Shown piece by piece: positions 1-8,915 of a stretch of 25,687 bases of DNA. The DNA is from an uncultured Collinsella sp. (GTDB taxonomy: Bacteria; Actinomycetota; Coriobacteriia; Coriobacteriales; Coriobacteriaceae). The notes beneath the pieces are model-generated. The model saw only the letters and a program-made list of their open reading frames with translations, was not told the DNA's origin and did not search any database. The stretch is from positions 1 to 25,687 of the forward strand of contig UQZM01000028.1 of NCBI GenBank assembly GCA_900545615.1, written 5' to 3'. The translations under genes were made by a program, and so were the position numbers. Positions within the stretch are counted from its first letter, which is position 1; each line of letters opens with the position of its first letter.

Positions 1-188
1 AACCCCCGCCCTCAGCCCCGGAAGCCCTCCCTGCCGTCACATTATTCAACCAGTTTTGCGGGCGTGCGCCGCAGCGCGGCTAGCCCGCGTGCTCCTCGGC
101 GGGGTTGGTCTGATTGTTTTTGTTGAAGCTCTGCCTTTGGCTCAAATGGAAACGGGAGACGCATCTGCATCCCCCGCTTTTGTTGTGG

Positions 189-656
189 TTACTCTAGGTC
201 AATAAATTTAGTGCTTAGGATCTTGCCGTCTTTTACTAGCATTCTGGCCATGGTGGGGCCTCGGGTGCCTCTGGGGTAGCTGGCGCTGCCCGGGTTGAGG
301 ACTAAGCAACGGCCCACTTGGGCTTCTTTGGTTACGTGGGTGTGGCCGTTGATGGCTACGTCTACGGATCCCACCGGAAGGTCTTCGCGGTAGTGGGCTA
401 CGGCGAATTTGAGGCCTTCGTAGGTAAAGAGCGCAAGACGATCTACATCGGGACCGTAGTCGCGGTAGTAATCGTTGTTGCCCAGTACGGCCCGCACGGG
501 GGCGATGGTGCATAGGTGCTCGTAGTCCATCTCTGACGTGAGATCGCCGGCGTGGATGATCAGGTCTGCGCCCTCAAGCTCATCCAAGAGCGCAGGCGAT
601 AAATAGCCGTGGGTGTCCGAGATGATGTCGATGCGCTTGGCGCTTGCGCTGTTCAT
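189..656 (-). CDS. YfcE/MJ0936-type metallophosphodiesterase
   Basis: This 155-residue protein is a compact calcineurin-like phosphoesterase of the YfcE/MJ0936 family, which hydrolyses phosphodiesters with a two-metal centre in the cytoplasm. The family motifs appear in order: SDTHG near residue 13 (D and H metal ligands), HAGD near 36, LGNND near 58 and GHTH near 104. The length is normal for the family, and there is no signal peptide or membrane segment. The ATG is preceded by a purine-rich GAAGGGA site. It is the last gene of the minus-strand run, about 100 bases downstream of the LytTR regulator, with a possible terminator in between. The natural substrate cannot be read from the sequence. 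The family call is firm. Confidence 0.9.
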   Translation of the reverse strand: MNSASAKRIDIISDTHGYLSPALLDELEGADLIIHAGDLTSEMDYEHLCTIAPVRAVLGNNDYYRDYGPDVDRLALFTYEGLKFAVAHYREDLPVGSVDVAINGHTHVTKEAQVGRCLVLNPGSASYPRGTRGPTMARMLVKDGKILSTKFIDLE

Positions 657-695
657 GGGATCCCTTCCGCAAAAAACGATTCGGCAGATACATAC

Positions 696-746
696 AAAAA
701 AGGCCCCACGGCTCCGCAGACGATGGGTCTACAGGGCTGCGGGACC
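696..746 (-). terminator. Probable terminator after LytTR regulator 1
   Basis: On the minus strand a stem of GGTCCC with GGGGCC (one G-T wobble) encloses a second GCAG/CTGC pairing and runs directly into six T residues. It lies just after the stop of the LytTR regulator and before the phosphodiesterase start. The large interior loop makes it a moderate candidate. Confidence 0.45.
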
Positions 747-752
747 AGTGTG

Positions 753-1469
753 CTAGAGACTCAGAGCCTTCTTGAGCGGCACGACGCGGCGGCGCGAAAC
801 CGGCACGCGTTCGTCGACGCCCGTAATGCCCAGCTGGATGGCACCCGAGGGCACCGTCTCGACGTCCGTGACGCACGCCAAGTTGACGATATAGCGACGG
901 TGAACACGGAAGAAGCCAAAGTCGCAGAGCTTGGCCTCAAACTGCGCCAGCGAGGTCGTCGACAAAAAGCGATCATCGACGGTATAGATGCAGGAGTAAT
1001 CGTCCTTGGCCATGATAAAGCGAATGTCGTCCACGGGAATGAGCACCTTGCGACCGCCCTTTTCCACCGGGATACGCTCGATGGTCACCTTGCTGTCCGT
1101 GACCGGCTTGGCGCGCTGCATGACCTTCTCGATCGCGCGATCCAAGCGAGCTTCCTCGACCGGCTTCATCAGATAATCGACGGCATCCACGTCGAACGCC
1201 TCGACCGCATGGTCACTATACGCAGTCACAAACACGATCGCCGGCGGATTTTTGAGCTTATGCAGCGCCTCGGCAAGTTGCAGGCCCGAGGCACCGGGCA
1301 TCGAGATATCGAGAAACACGACATCCACGCGACTTTCCATAAGCATCTCGATGGCGGAGCGGACGCTCGACGCCTCCGTGATCGTGCCGATCTTGCCCGT
1401 TTGCTCGAGCAGGAAGCGAAGCTCCGAGCGAGCCGGCGCCTCATCATCCACAATCATCGCACGCAGCAT
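753..1469 (-). CDS. LytTR-family response regulator (pair 1)
   Basis: This response regulator of 238 residues has an N-terminal receiver domain (about 1-120) and a C-terminal LytTR DNA-binding domain (about 136-238). The acidic pocket is D8/D9, the phospho-acceptor is D54 (in VVFLDISMPG) and the conserved lysine is K102 (in YLMKPVEE). The LytTR part shows the usual RVHRRYIVNL and VPVSRRR stretches. The chosen ATG has GAAAGG about nine bases upstream and begins MLRAMIVDDE. A TTG 21 bases further upstream would also be in frame but has no better ribosome site. It lies 72 bases downstream of histidine kinase 1, so the two presumably form a cognate pair. It is paralogous to the regulator at 6639-7373. 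Its targets cannot be inferred. Confidence 0.93.
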   Translation of the reverse strand: MLRAMIVDDEAPARSELRFLLEQTGKIGTITEASSVRSAIEMLMESRVDVVFLDISMPGASGLQLAEALHKLKNPPAIVFVTAYSDHAVEAFDVDAVDYLMKPVEEARLDRAIEKVMQRAKPVTDSKVTIERIPVEKGGRKVLIPVDDIRFIMAKDDYSCIYTVDDRFLSTTSLAQFEAKLCDFGFFRVHRRYIVNLACVTDVETVPSGAIQLGITGVDERVPVSRRRVVPLKKALSL

Positions 1470-1541
1470 AGGGATAAAACCTTTCGTCAACTAACTACGC
1501 CGGGCATCCGCCGCATGACGTTGAGCCCGTAGCCTTTTATT

Positions 1542-2885
1542 TTACTCTTGAATGTCAAAGATGCTCTCTGACAAATCAAGATGAAGGAGCACTTTGGTGC
1601 CCTTGCCCGGCGCCGATTCGACACGCGTATAGGAGTGCGGCCCATAAAAGCGATGGATGCGCTCCGAAATATTGTGCATGGCCACACCGGCGCCGCCACC
1701 CTGGGGAGAGCTGGCGTCGGGACGGGCAGAGCGCTCGTCAAACAGTCTGGCGGCGGTACCCTCATCCATGCCCACGCCATTATCGGCCACGGCAATCAAG
1801 ATTGCATCCTCGCCGTCTTGGTGAACGGTCACGTCGATCCTCAGGGCGTCGTCATCGCCCATACCATGACGTACGGCGTTCTCGACAATCGGCTGGATCA
1901 CGAACGCCGGCACCAGCGTATCTTCCACGTCCTCGGACACATCGAACGTCGCAAGCACGCGGTCCTCGCCAAAGCGGGCCTTCTCAAAGGTAAGGTAGCG
2001 CTTGGTCTGTGCAACCTCGCGCGAGACCGGAATAAGCGATCCCGAGTTGTCGAGCGTGGCACGATAGAACGATGAGAACTCACGAAGCAGTTCGCGGGCC
2101 CGCAGCGGATCGGTGCGCGTAAACGATGCAATGGTGTTCAGCGTGTTGAACAGGAAGTGCGGGTTAATCTGCGCCTGCAGTGCACGCACCTCGGCGCGCG
2201 CCGTGAGTTCCTTTTGCACCTCGAGCTCGTGGATGGCGAGCTGCGTGGACAAGATCTCGGCAAAGCCCGAGGCAAGCGCGTACTGGGTACGGTCGACGGC
2301 GCGCGGGGTCTTGTAGTAGAACTTGAGCGTGCCGACGGTACGATCGCCCACCTTGATGGGGGCGATAATGCCGGCGGGGACTTGGTTGTGCGAGCCATCC
2401 GAGCCCACGACATCCACCATACGGTTGAACGACTGCACGATGCCATGTTCGATAACGTAGCGTGTGGCAAGCGTGTGGATGGGAGAATCTGGCAGTAGTT
2501 TTTCCTCAAGCTCTCCCGCGCAGGCAAGCACGTTGCCCTCGTCGGTGATGGCCACCGTCATGGCGCGCGTCTCGGGCAAAATGCGCCGGCACACTAAACG
2601 CGCCGACTCCTGCGTCAGACCGCCCTTAATGTCCTCGAGCATGGCCGAGGCCACCGAGAGCGTCTCCTCGGTGTACTGGGAGCGCACCGAATCGGGATTG
2701 AGCGTCAAAAAGATAAAGATGCACAGAAAGATGCACAGCAGCGCGCAGGCAATCACCGTGGCGATCGGCTCGATACCGGTCACCAAGGCAAAAATAAAGT
2801 ACACCAGCACGCAAATGGCACAGGCAACGGCAATGATGCGAAAGATTGATATTGAACTATCGCGCTGGGCGCGGCGGTCGATCAT
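1542..2885 (-). CDS. LytS/YehU-type sensor histidine kinase (pair 1)
   Basis: This 447-residue membrane sensor kinase has two transmembrane helices near residues 15-36 and 42-62. A GAF-like sensory segment follows (about 105-215), then the His_kinase (LytS) domain with the H-box QAQINPHFLFN (phospho-acceptor H243). The HATPase domain has N336 in the QPIVENAVRHG N-box and DNGVGM at 369-374. Its ATG overlaps the stop of the upstream glycosyltransferase (ATGA overlap), so the two are translationally coupled. The LytTR regulator follows on the same strand and is the likely phosphotransfer partner. The architecture matches histidine kinase 2 at 7412-8797, and they are paralogues. The GAF-like region may sense a cytoplasmic small molecule, but the ligand is unknown. 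Confidence 0.92.
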   Translation of the reverse strand: MIDRRAQRDSSISIFRIIAVACAICVLVYFIFALVTGIEPIATVIACALLCIFLCIFIFLTLNPDSVRSQYTEETLSVASAMLEDIKGGLTQESARLVCRRILPETRAMTVAITDEGNVLACAGELEEKLLPDSPIHTLATRYVIEHGIVQSFNRMVDVVGSDGSHNQVPAGIIAPIKVGDRTVGTLKFYYKTPRAVDRTQYALASGFAEILSTQLAIHELEVQKELTARAEVRALQAQINPHFLFNTLNTIASFTRTDPLRARELLREFSSFYRATLDNSGSLIPVSREVAQTKRYLTFEKARFGEDRVLATFDVSEDVEDTLVPAFVIQPIVENAVRHGMGDDDALRIDVTVHQDGEDAILIAVADNGVGMDEGTAARLFDERSARPDASSPQGGGAGVAMHNISERIHRFYGPHSYTRVESAPGKGTKVLLHLDLSESIFDIQE

Positions 2886-4069
2886 TCGGCCCCCTCCAGG
2901 ATACTGATCAGTTGTGCGTCACGCCAAAGCCCGTCCATGATCTTGGGCCAAAAGCTCTGGAAACGCAGATAGCTTGCAGCGTTTTGGCGCGCATAGGCCT
3001 TTGCCTCGCCGATACCATGGCGCCAAATGCGCAGGTAGCCCTCATGCTCGCGGGTAAACACGCTGCGGACCATAGCGGTCTTGCGCACGCGGTCGTCGAG
3101 CTCGCGCGAAATCCACGGGCCCGGGTAGGGCATGAGCGATGCCGCCGTAACGGGAATGAGCTCCTTTTGATGCGCGGCGAATGTCAACTTGGCCCGTTCG
3201 TAGTACCAACGGTATACATCCTGCATAAAGCGCGGTGAGCGCTTTTCGGACTCCGGAGGCAGATGGCGCACGGTCCACTCGTTATCGAACCACACGTCGT
3301 AGCCAAACATGCGCATGTTAAAGAGGTAATCCAAGTCCTCGCCGCGGGTGATAAACGGGTCAAAGGCCACACGCGTAAAGGCGCGGGCGTGCAGGGCCAT
3401 CAGGCCGCCGCACACGTAGTTGGAGCGCGAGATGCGGGTGCCCGAGAGCGCCTTTTTCATCCAACGGTTGAACTCGATGCGCTTGGTCCACCAACGATGG
3501 CAGATGCCCGCCTTGTCCGTGGGAGCCAGCGGCGAGCCGTCGCGATCGTAGAAATAGCCGCTCTTGACCAAGATCGGCAAGCCCTGACGCGTCTGCTGCC
3601 CCAACGCATAGGTCGCGCGCTTCATAAAGTCGGCGTCGATGACAGTCTCATCGTCATCCAAAAAGATAACCGCGTCATGACCCAGCACAGCGGCACAGGC
3701 TAGCCCCATGTTGCGGATGGCACCGTAGCCTCGCAGACTCACGCACTCGCCCGAACCCTTGGGCGCGATCTGAGCAACCCGGTCTGCGATGCGCGAGGCC
3801 TGGGTGTTGGTGACAACGGTGACCTTGAGCGTGGGATGCGCGTCGACAATCTCGTGCACGCGCAGCGACACATCGGCTGTGGCAGAAACGGGACAGACCA
3901 CCAAAAGGATGATGCGCGGGATGTCGCGCACCTGCTCAAGCGAGGCCAGACAGCGGTCGAGTTCGGGATTGTCGGCGTTGAGTCGTGTCGAATGGTCATA
4001 GGTGCCAGGGGCGTTTGCGCGAGCGTCATCGCCCGCCCAATACGTTGGAATCACGACCGTGGCGTTCAT
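2882..4069 (-). CDS. Family 2-like glycosyltransferase
   Basis: This 395-residue protein starts with a GT-A fold signature (ATVVIPTYWAG). Near residue 136 it has an acidic nucleotide-sugar/metal site (VIFLDDDET), and later a GGLMALHARAF segment and an ED pair (TRGEDLDYLFN). This is typical of glycosyltransferase family 2-like enzymes acting on cell-surface polysaccharides or lipids. No transmembrane helix is evident. The stop overlaps the histidine kinase 1 start by four bases, so this enzyme is the first gene of a GT-kinase-regulator unit. A strong hairpin terminator sits only about 22 bases before its ATG, so its promoter placement is unusual. Acceptor and donor sugars are unknown. Confidence 0.8.
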   Translation of the reverse strand: MNATVVIPTYWAGDDARANAPGTYDHSTRLNADNPELDRCLASLEQVRDIPRIILLVVCPVSATADVSLRVHEIVDAHPTLKVTVVTNTQASRIADRVAQIAPKGSGECVSLRGYGAIRNMGLACAAVLGHDAVIFLDDDETVIDADFMKRATYALGQQTRQGLPILVKSGYFYDRDGSPLAPTDKAGICHRWWTKRIEFNRWMKKALSGTRISRSNYVCGGLMALHARAFTRVAFDPFITRGEDLDYLFNMRMFGYDVWFDNEWTVRHLPPESEKRSPRFMQDVYRWYYERAKLTFAAHQKELIPVTAASLMPYPGPWISRELDDRVRKTAMVRSVFTREHEGYLRIWRHGIGEAKAYARQNAASYLRFQSFWPKIMDGLWRDAQLISILEGAE

Positions 4070-4090
4070 GCCTTACCCTCCCTGCAACAC

Positions 4091-4126
4091 AAAAACGGGA
4101 CGCCGCCAAACACAGGCGACGCCCCG
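4091..4126 (-). terminator. Strong intrinsic terminator between MFS gene and glycosyltransferase
   Basis: On the minus strand a 12-bp stem (CGGGGCGTCGCC with GGCGGCGTCCCG, two G-T wobbles) and a seven-base loop run into five T residues. It most simply ends the transcript of the MFS gene, whose stop is at 4241. It is also just upstream of the glycosyltransferase start, so it could act as a leader attenuator. Confidence 0.85.
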
Positions 4127-4240
4127 CGACCTAGCTGACTCCATCATACCCACTTGGGCTAATCATTGTTCGAAAGTCAGAATGTTTATTGCGGATAACC
4201 CCAAAAGAGTATCGCGGCGGACGCAATTACCGGCAAGTTC

Positions 4241-5500
4241 CTATGCGGCCTGCTCTGCCGTCTGAGACATGCGGGACAGACGGACCAGCAGTACAAAGCC
4301 CACCACCAGCAGCACGCCGATAGACAGGACGCCCAGCGAGGGGTTGCCGGTCAGCGAGGTAACGACCGACACCAAGAAGGTGCCCATAACACTTGCATAG
4401 CGGCCAAAGATATCAAAGAAGCCGTAGTACTCGTTGGACTTTTCCTTGGGAATAATGCGACCGAAGTAGCTGCGGCTCAGCGCCTGTACGCCGCCTTGGA
4501 ACAGGCCGACCAAAATGGCAAGCACCCAAAACTCAAAGGCGGTCTTGAGGAAGAACGCGGCAAAGAGCACGATGCCCATGTAGGCGGCGACGGCCACCAA
4601 GATCATATTGAGTGTGCCCACGCGACCGGCAAGCTTGCCGTAGATGATGGCGGACGGAAAGGCCACAAACTGCGTAACGAGCAGAGCCAGCACCAGTTGG
4701 GTCGAGTCGATGCCCAAAGCCGATCCATAGCTGGTTGCCATGGAAATGACCGTGTGCACGCCGTCGATGTAGAAGAAGAACGCGATCATGTAGACCAGCA
4801 CGGTCTTGTTGTGGGCGATCTCGTGCATGGTGTGTCCGACCTCGGAGAACACGCCGCCCACGATGTGGCCGATGGTGTCCTCGGGACCACGCTCGCGACC
4901 GTACTTTTGCTTATAGGTGCGAATGAGCGGCAGGGTAAAGATGAGCCACCAGGCACCAGTGATGACAAACGACAGACGCGTTGCCAGCATGGTGGGGACA
5001 CCAAGAGCGGGACCACCCATGATAAGCGCCAGGCAGATGATGAACGGCACAGTGGAACCGATGTAGCCCCAGGCATAGCCCGAGCTGGACACGGCGTCCA
5101 TGCGCTCGTCGGTGGTAATGTCGGGCAGCATGGCGTCGTAGAACGTCATAGAAGAGTTGAGGCCGATGGTGCACAGCACGTACACGGTCAAAAATGCCAT
5201 GGCGGACATTGGGATAGCCTGCGCCAGGCAAAGAACCAGGCCCGTGAGGAAGAAGCCCAAGAAGAACTTGATCTTGTTGCCGGCGTAATCGGCAAGCGCG
5301 CCCAGAATGGGCATGAGCATGGCAATGACCAGCGAGGCAATCGTCTGCGCGTTGCCCCAAGCGACCACCAGGTCTGCCGAGGAAGCACCGGTATTGATGG
5401 CGTTAAAGTAGATGGGCACCACCGAGGTATTGAGCAGCACGAGGGCCGAGTTTCCCACATCGTACATGACCCAGTTACGCTCGAGCTTGGTGTATTTCAT
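4241..5500 (-). CDS. MFS transporter of the UMF1/Atg22-like family
   Basis: This 419-residue integral membrane protein has about twelve hydrophobic helices. The start region NWVMYDVGNSALVLLNTSV is characteristic of UMF1-type (Atg22-like) major facilitator proteins. The helix 2-3 loop carries GALADYAGNK, the MFS motif A variant, and RSYFGRIIPKEKSNEYYGFF lies in the second half. The length is normal for bacterial members. Substrates of bacterial UMF1 proteins are mostly unknown; the yeast relative exports amino acids from the vacuole. The gene is 101 bases downstream of the phospholipase C-like gene, with no terminator visible between them, and is followed by a strong terminator. It may be co-transcribed with that neighbour. 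Confidence 0.87.
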   Translation of the reverse strand: MKYTKLERNWVMYDVGNSALVLLNTSVVPIYFNAINTGASSADLVVAWGNAQTIASLVIAMLMPILGALADYAGNKIKFFLGFFLTGLVLCLAQAIPMSAMAFLTVYVLCTIGLNSSMTFYDAMLPDITTDERMDAVSSSGYAWGYIGSTVPFIICLALIMGGPALGVPTMLATRLSFVITGAWWLIFTLPLIRTYKQKYGRERGPEDTIGHIVGGVFSEVGHTMHEIAHNKTVLVYMIAFFFYIDGVHTVISMATSYGSALGIDSTQLVLALLVTQFVAFPSAIIYGKLAGRVGTLNMILVAVAAYMGIVLFAAFFLKTAFEFWVLAILVGLFQGGVQALSRSYFGRIIPKEKSNEYYGFFDIFGRYASVMGTFLVSVVTSLTGNPSLGVLSIGVLLVVGFVLLVRLSRMSQTAEQAA

Positions 5501-5601
5501 GGACAGGGACCCTTCGTATTCGCCCGATATGCAGCTAGTTCATCGTACCCCAATTGTCCAGAAGCACCGGTAAGGATTCGGCAAAGGGGCGCGCACGAGC
5601 C

Positions 5602-6546
5602 CTATTCCTCGCGGTCGAACTCTTCGTCGGCGCCGAGCACGCGACCGCTGTAATTGACGTGGTTGGTCACGGCTTCCATATCGCCGGTCTCGATAAAGCG
5701 GGCGACGGTGAGCTCGTAATCGAGCAGCGCGCGGTCAAAGACCTCGGGGAAGCTCTCGTTCGAGACCTCGCCGGTAAAGGGGTTCTTCCATGCCAAGTGG
5801 CCCAGATTGCCGGTACGCTCGGGTAGCTCGGTCGTCACGCGGTGCGCAAGGCCGTCGAGCAGCGAATAATCGTGCACCAAGCCCTCAAGCAGGGCAATCG
5901 CGCGCGTCTTGGCCGAACCGGCGGGCTCGATAGTGCGGTAGAGCAGCTGCATGTCGGCTACGGCGCCGCCGTACTCCCCCGCCGGGATATCGATACCGTA
6001 CACGCGCCCGGCGACGTAGCTCATCAGCACGCCGGCCACGCGATTGATGCGATCGGTGGTGACGATCTCGCCCGCCGGCGGGCAATCGTCGACCGTAGCG
6101 CCATCGCGTTTAAGCTGCAGCATCAGCACATCCAGGTCGCTCTCGATCACGGCATGGACCTGACTGCTCGAATCCTCAAGCTCTGAATCGGACTCGACAA
6201 TGCCAAACTGCTGCTCATAGACAAAGGGATGGGCGTTGCGGTCGAGCACGTAATGAGACAGCAGGCCCAGCGCAAAGGCGCGACCCAAGCTGGCGTCGCG
6301 CGGCAGCAGATGTGACACGCCGTCGCGCAGGCACGCAAACTGACGAGACATGCGCGACCGATGCATGACCTGCGCCAGCAGCGTGCAGTCGGAAACACGC
6401 GGTGTCAGAATGTGAAAGAAGAACGGGTCGGGGCCTTGGTTGCCCAAGATAAAGGCAATGCGCTCTTCATCGGACGTGATGACGCCCTGCGGAAGACGGT
6501 CGATGCTTTCCTCGCCAAACAGATGATGGGTGATAAGCGCGGGCAT
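5602..6546 (-). CDS. Zinc-dependent phospholipase C-like protein
   Basis: This 314-residue protein resembles the zinc-dependent phospholipase C/S1-P1 fold family (Zn_dep_PLPC type). Histidines and acidic residues typical of the metal site occur at the N terminus (ITHHLFGEE), in LLSHYVLDRNAHPFVY near residue 85 and in HAVIESDLD near 120. No signal peptide is seen, so it may be intracellular, unlike the secreted clostridial toxins. The start was placed at the ATG giving MPALITHH because AAAGGA lies seven bases upstream. An in-frame start ten codons earlier lacks a good site. It sits 92 bases after LytTR regulator 2 and before the MFS gene. Activity on phospholipids is a family-level inference only. 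Confidence 0.75.
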   Translation of the reverse strand: MPALITHHLFGEESIDRLPQGVITSDEERIAFILGNQGPDPFFFHILTPRVSDCTLLAQVMHRSRMSRQFACLRDGVSHLLPRDASLGRAFALGLLSHYVLDRNAHPFVYEQQFGIVESDSELEDSSSQVHAVIESDLDVLMLQLKRDGATVDDCPPAGEIVTTDRINRVAGVLMSYVAGRVYGIDIPAGEYGGAVADMQLLYRTIEPAGSAKTRAIALLEGLVHDYSLLDGLAHRVTTELPERTGNLGHLAWKNPFTGEVSNESFPEVFDRALLDYELTVARFIETGDMEAVTNHVNYSGRVLGADEEFDREE

Positions 6547-6638
6547 AATGATCCTTTCGATTTCATTCGATGCCACCCATTATGCCCACCGCGCGCCCAT
6601 GCCAAACCTGCGATGGTAAACGACGGCACGCAAGCCTC

Positions 6639-7373
6639 TTACGCAAGCCCCAGGTGCGACTTGACCTCGGCGGCACGACGACGGGACACCGGTACCGTCG
6701 AGTTCACGCGGTCGAGCCTGAGCTCCATCAACCCCGTGGAGCCAATCTCAACATTGTGCACGTCTTCCAAATTGACCAGATAGCTGCGGTGGACACGGAT
6801 AAAGCCCTCGGAGGCCAGGCGCCGCTCGAGCGAGGAAATCGACTCATTGATCAGGTATGTTCCCTCGGCGCAGACGGCGTTGCAAAAATCGGCACGCGCC
6901 TCAAAGTAGCAGACATCCGCCACGGGAATGAACACCTTTTTGCCCCCGCGATCCACCGTCAGGCGCAAAGGCTGGCGCGGAGCGTGGATAACACGACGGG
7001 CACCCAAGGCTGCCTCGATCTTGTCGAGTGCCTTTGACAGGCGTGCGTCCTCGACCGGCTTGACGACATAATCGACGGCATCGAGGTTATAGGCATCAGC
7101 CGCATACTCGGCAAATGCCGTCACAAACACCACGACCGGCGGCGTCTTTAGGTTCTGCAGCGTCTCGGCAAGCTCAATTCCCGAGCGACCGGGCATGGTA
7201 ATGTCTAAAAACAGCACGTCGGGCTTGTTCGACAGAATCGACTCCACGGCTTCGGTGACATTGCCCGCCTCGGCAATCTGGCCCACACGCGTATCCTTTT
7301 CCAACAGATAGCGTAGCTCAGCCCTAATGGGAGGTTCGTCATCAACCACCAAGATGTTCCAGCCTTCGGACAT
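6639..7373 (-). CDS. LytTR-family response regulator (pair 2)
   Basis: This 244-residue regulator has a receiver domain with D11/D12, phospho-acceptor D57 (VLFLDITMPG) and K105 (YVVKPVED). A LytTR DNA-binding domain (about 140-244) contains RVHRSYLVNL and VPVSRRRA. The ATG has GAGGGGAAG about eight bases upstream. It follows histidine kinase 2 by 38 bases and is presumably its partner. The many identities with the regulator at 753-1469 (DAVDY, KPVE, PVSRRR) point to an ancient module duplication. LytTR proteins usually bind paired direct repeats; I could not identify such sites with confidence here. Confidence 0.93.
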   Translation of the reverse strand: MSEGWNILVVDDEPPIRAELRYLLEKDTRVGQIAEAGNVTEAVESILSNKPDVLFLDITMPGRSGIELAETLQNLKTPPVVVFVTAFAEYAADAYNLDAVDYVVKPVEDARLSKALDKIEAALGARRVIHAPRQPLRLTVDRGGKKVFIPVADVCYFEARADFCNAVCAEGTYLINESISSLERRLASEGFIRVHRSYLVNLEDVHNVEIGSTGLMELRLDRVNSTVPVSRRRAAEVKSHLGLA

Positions 7374-7411
7374 ATGTGCTTCCCCTCTTTTTCTCTCAAT
7401 CCAACCGCGTG

Positions 7412-8797
7412 CTACGCCGTCAACGGCGCCGGCTCATGCGGCTCGCCGTTCAGCTCGACGATGACCTGCGTTCCCACGCCCTCCTGGGACTTCACGCGCA
7501 TGCCGGAATCTTCTCCGTAAAAGAAATGGATGCGCTGAAGCACGTTGAAGAGCGCCAGGCCGCAACCTCGCTTGACGGAGCCGTCGGCGGTAATGCTCTC
7601 GGGCTCCTCTCGGCGATGTTGCTCAAACAGATGTGCGCAGACCTCTTCGCTCATACCGATGCCGTCGTCCTCGACGATGATCTCCAAACCGTCATCGGTC
7701 TCGAAAGCCCTAACATGAATAGAAAGCGGCTCGGTCTCGCGCTGCGCGTGCTTGATGCAGTTTTCGAGCAACGGCTGCAAGATAAACGGCGGCACCATGC
7801 AATCGCGCACCTCAAAGTCGATATCGACCGAGACGCGCAGACGGCCGTCGCCATAACGAGCCTGCATAAGATTGATATAGCGAGTGCCCTGTTCCACCTC
7901 GTGCTCGAGCGTTGTGAGGGTATCGGAATCAGAAAGCGTCTGACGGTAGTAATTGGAAAAGTCGATCAGCAGCGACCTGGCCTTGTCCGGCTCGGTACGT
8001 ACGAGCGACACGATGGTGCTGATGGTATTGAATAGAAAATGAGGATCGACCTGCGACTGCAGGGCGCGAAGCTCAACGCGGGCTGTGAGCTCGTCCTGGC
8101 GCTCGAGCTCAAAGCTGGCGAGCTGCGTGGAAATTAGGTCGGCAAAACCCGAGGCAAGGGCCGTCTGGCGCATATCGATGCTGCTCAGGCGAGGGTAATA
8201 CAGCTCGAGTGTGCCCACGCAATGCCCGCGCACGGTAAGCGGCGCGACGATGCCGGCGCGCAGGCGGGGAAAATAGCCGCCCGTCTCATTGGAGGTGTCA
8301 CGCGAAAACACGCTCTGCTCGCCCGTCTCAATCACACTGAGCGTGGTCTTGAGCACGACCGGGGTGCCGGCAGGGCACTTTGCCGAGTCCTCGCCCCAGC
8401 TTGCCAACACCTGCTTGCCGTCGGTAAAGCAGATGGCAGAGGCGATAGTTTCGGACAGGATGATCTTAGAGGCGCCCAGGGCAGCTTCGGGCGTAAGGCC
8501 GCGCGACGTGTAGGCGAATATTTTCGACGCGATGGCGAGCGTGCGGTCGGTAGCGCTCGATGTGAGGTCGTCGGGAACGACAAAGACGTACGAGAAGAAG
8601 AAGCACAGCATGACCAAGCCGGCAATGACGACAACGGCCGGAACGGGATTGGGATTATCGGTTAGATCCCAGATGAGCAGCAGGATAAGCAGCGGAACGA
8701 CAATACCGAGCAAGATGGCTTGAACCACATGCTGAGCGGTACGAAAGACCTTGGTAGAGTTGTAGCTCTTGCCCAGAATCAGCCTATTGAGATCCAC
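7412..8797 (-). CDS. LytS/YehU-type sensor histidine kinase (pair 2)
   Basis: This sensor kinase of about 461 residues has two N-terminal transmembrane helices (about 25-44 and 53-74), a GAF-like segment (about 110-225) and a LytS-type phospho-acceptor region. The H-box reads QSQVDPHFLFN (H253), with Asp where paralogues usually have Asn. The ATPase domain has QPLLENCIKH (N346) and DDGIGM. The start is taken as GTG because AAGGAG lies six bases upstream. An ATG six bases earlier (8803) directly abuts that site, and longer in-frame extensions run into the terminator region. The LytTR regulator follows after 38 bases. A terminator for the amidohydrolase lies just upstream, so this kinase begins a new transcript or depends on readthrough. 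Confidence 0.9.
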   Translation of the reverse strand: MDLNRLILGKSYNSTKVFRTAQHVVQAILLGIVVPLLILLLIWDLTDNPNPVPAVVVIAGLVMLCFFFSYVFVVPDDLTSSATDRTLAIASKIFAYTSRGLTPEAALGASKIILSETIASAICFTDGKQVLASWGEDSAKCPAGTPVVLKTTLSVIETGEQSVFSRDTSNETGGYFPRLRAGIVAPLTVRGHCVGTLELYYPRLSSIDMRQTALASGFADLISTQLASFELERQDELTARVELRALQSQVDPHFLFNTISTIVSLVRTEPDKARSLLIDFSNYYRQTLSDSDTLTTLEHEVEQGTRYINLMQARYGDGRLRVSVDIDFEVRDCMVPPFILQPLLENCIKHAQRETEPLSIHVRAFETDDGLEIIVEDDGIGMSEEVCAHLFEQHRREEPESITADGSVKRGCGLALFNVLQRIHFFYGEDSGMRVKSQEGVGTQVIVELNGEPHEPAPLTA

Positions 8798-8830
8798 CGT
8801 CATCTCCTTCTTACTGACGCACCCCATAGC

Positions 8831-8857
8831 AATAAAGAGGGCCGCAAGCGACCCTCT
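8831..8857 (-). terminator. Intrinsic terminator after the amidohydrolase
   Basis: On the minus strand AGAGGGTCGC pairs with GCGGCCCTCT (one mismatch) and is followed by TTTATT. It lies about 60 bases after the amidohydrolase stop and 35 bases before the histidine kinase 2 start. A 13-bp palindrome, TTGCAT-T-ATGCAA, lies next to it at 8861-8873 and could be an operator. Confidence 0.75.
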
Positions 8858-8915
8858 CCATTGCATTATGCAATCAAATACTGTGTTTTACATCAAGCCA
8901 TCGATGAACGGTAGC

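Noticed and set aside
46..174. A 42-codon minus-strand ORF beginning MQMRLPFPFEP at the left edge
   Set aside because: It has no clear ribosome site, is Arg-rich in a way typical of GC-rich chance frames, and resembles no family.
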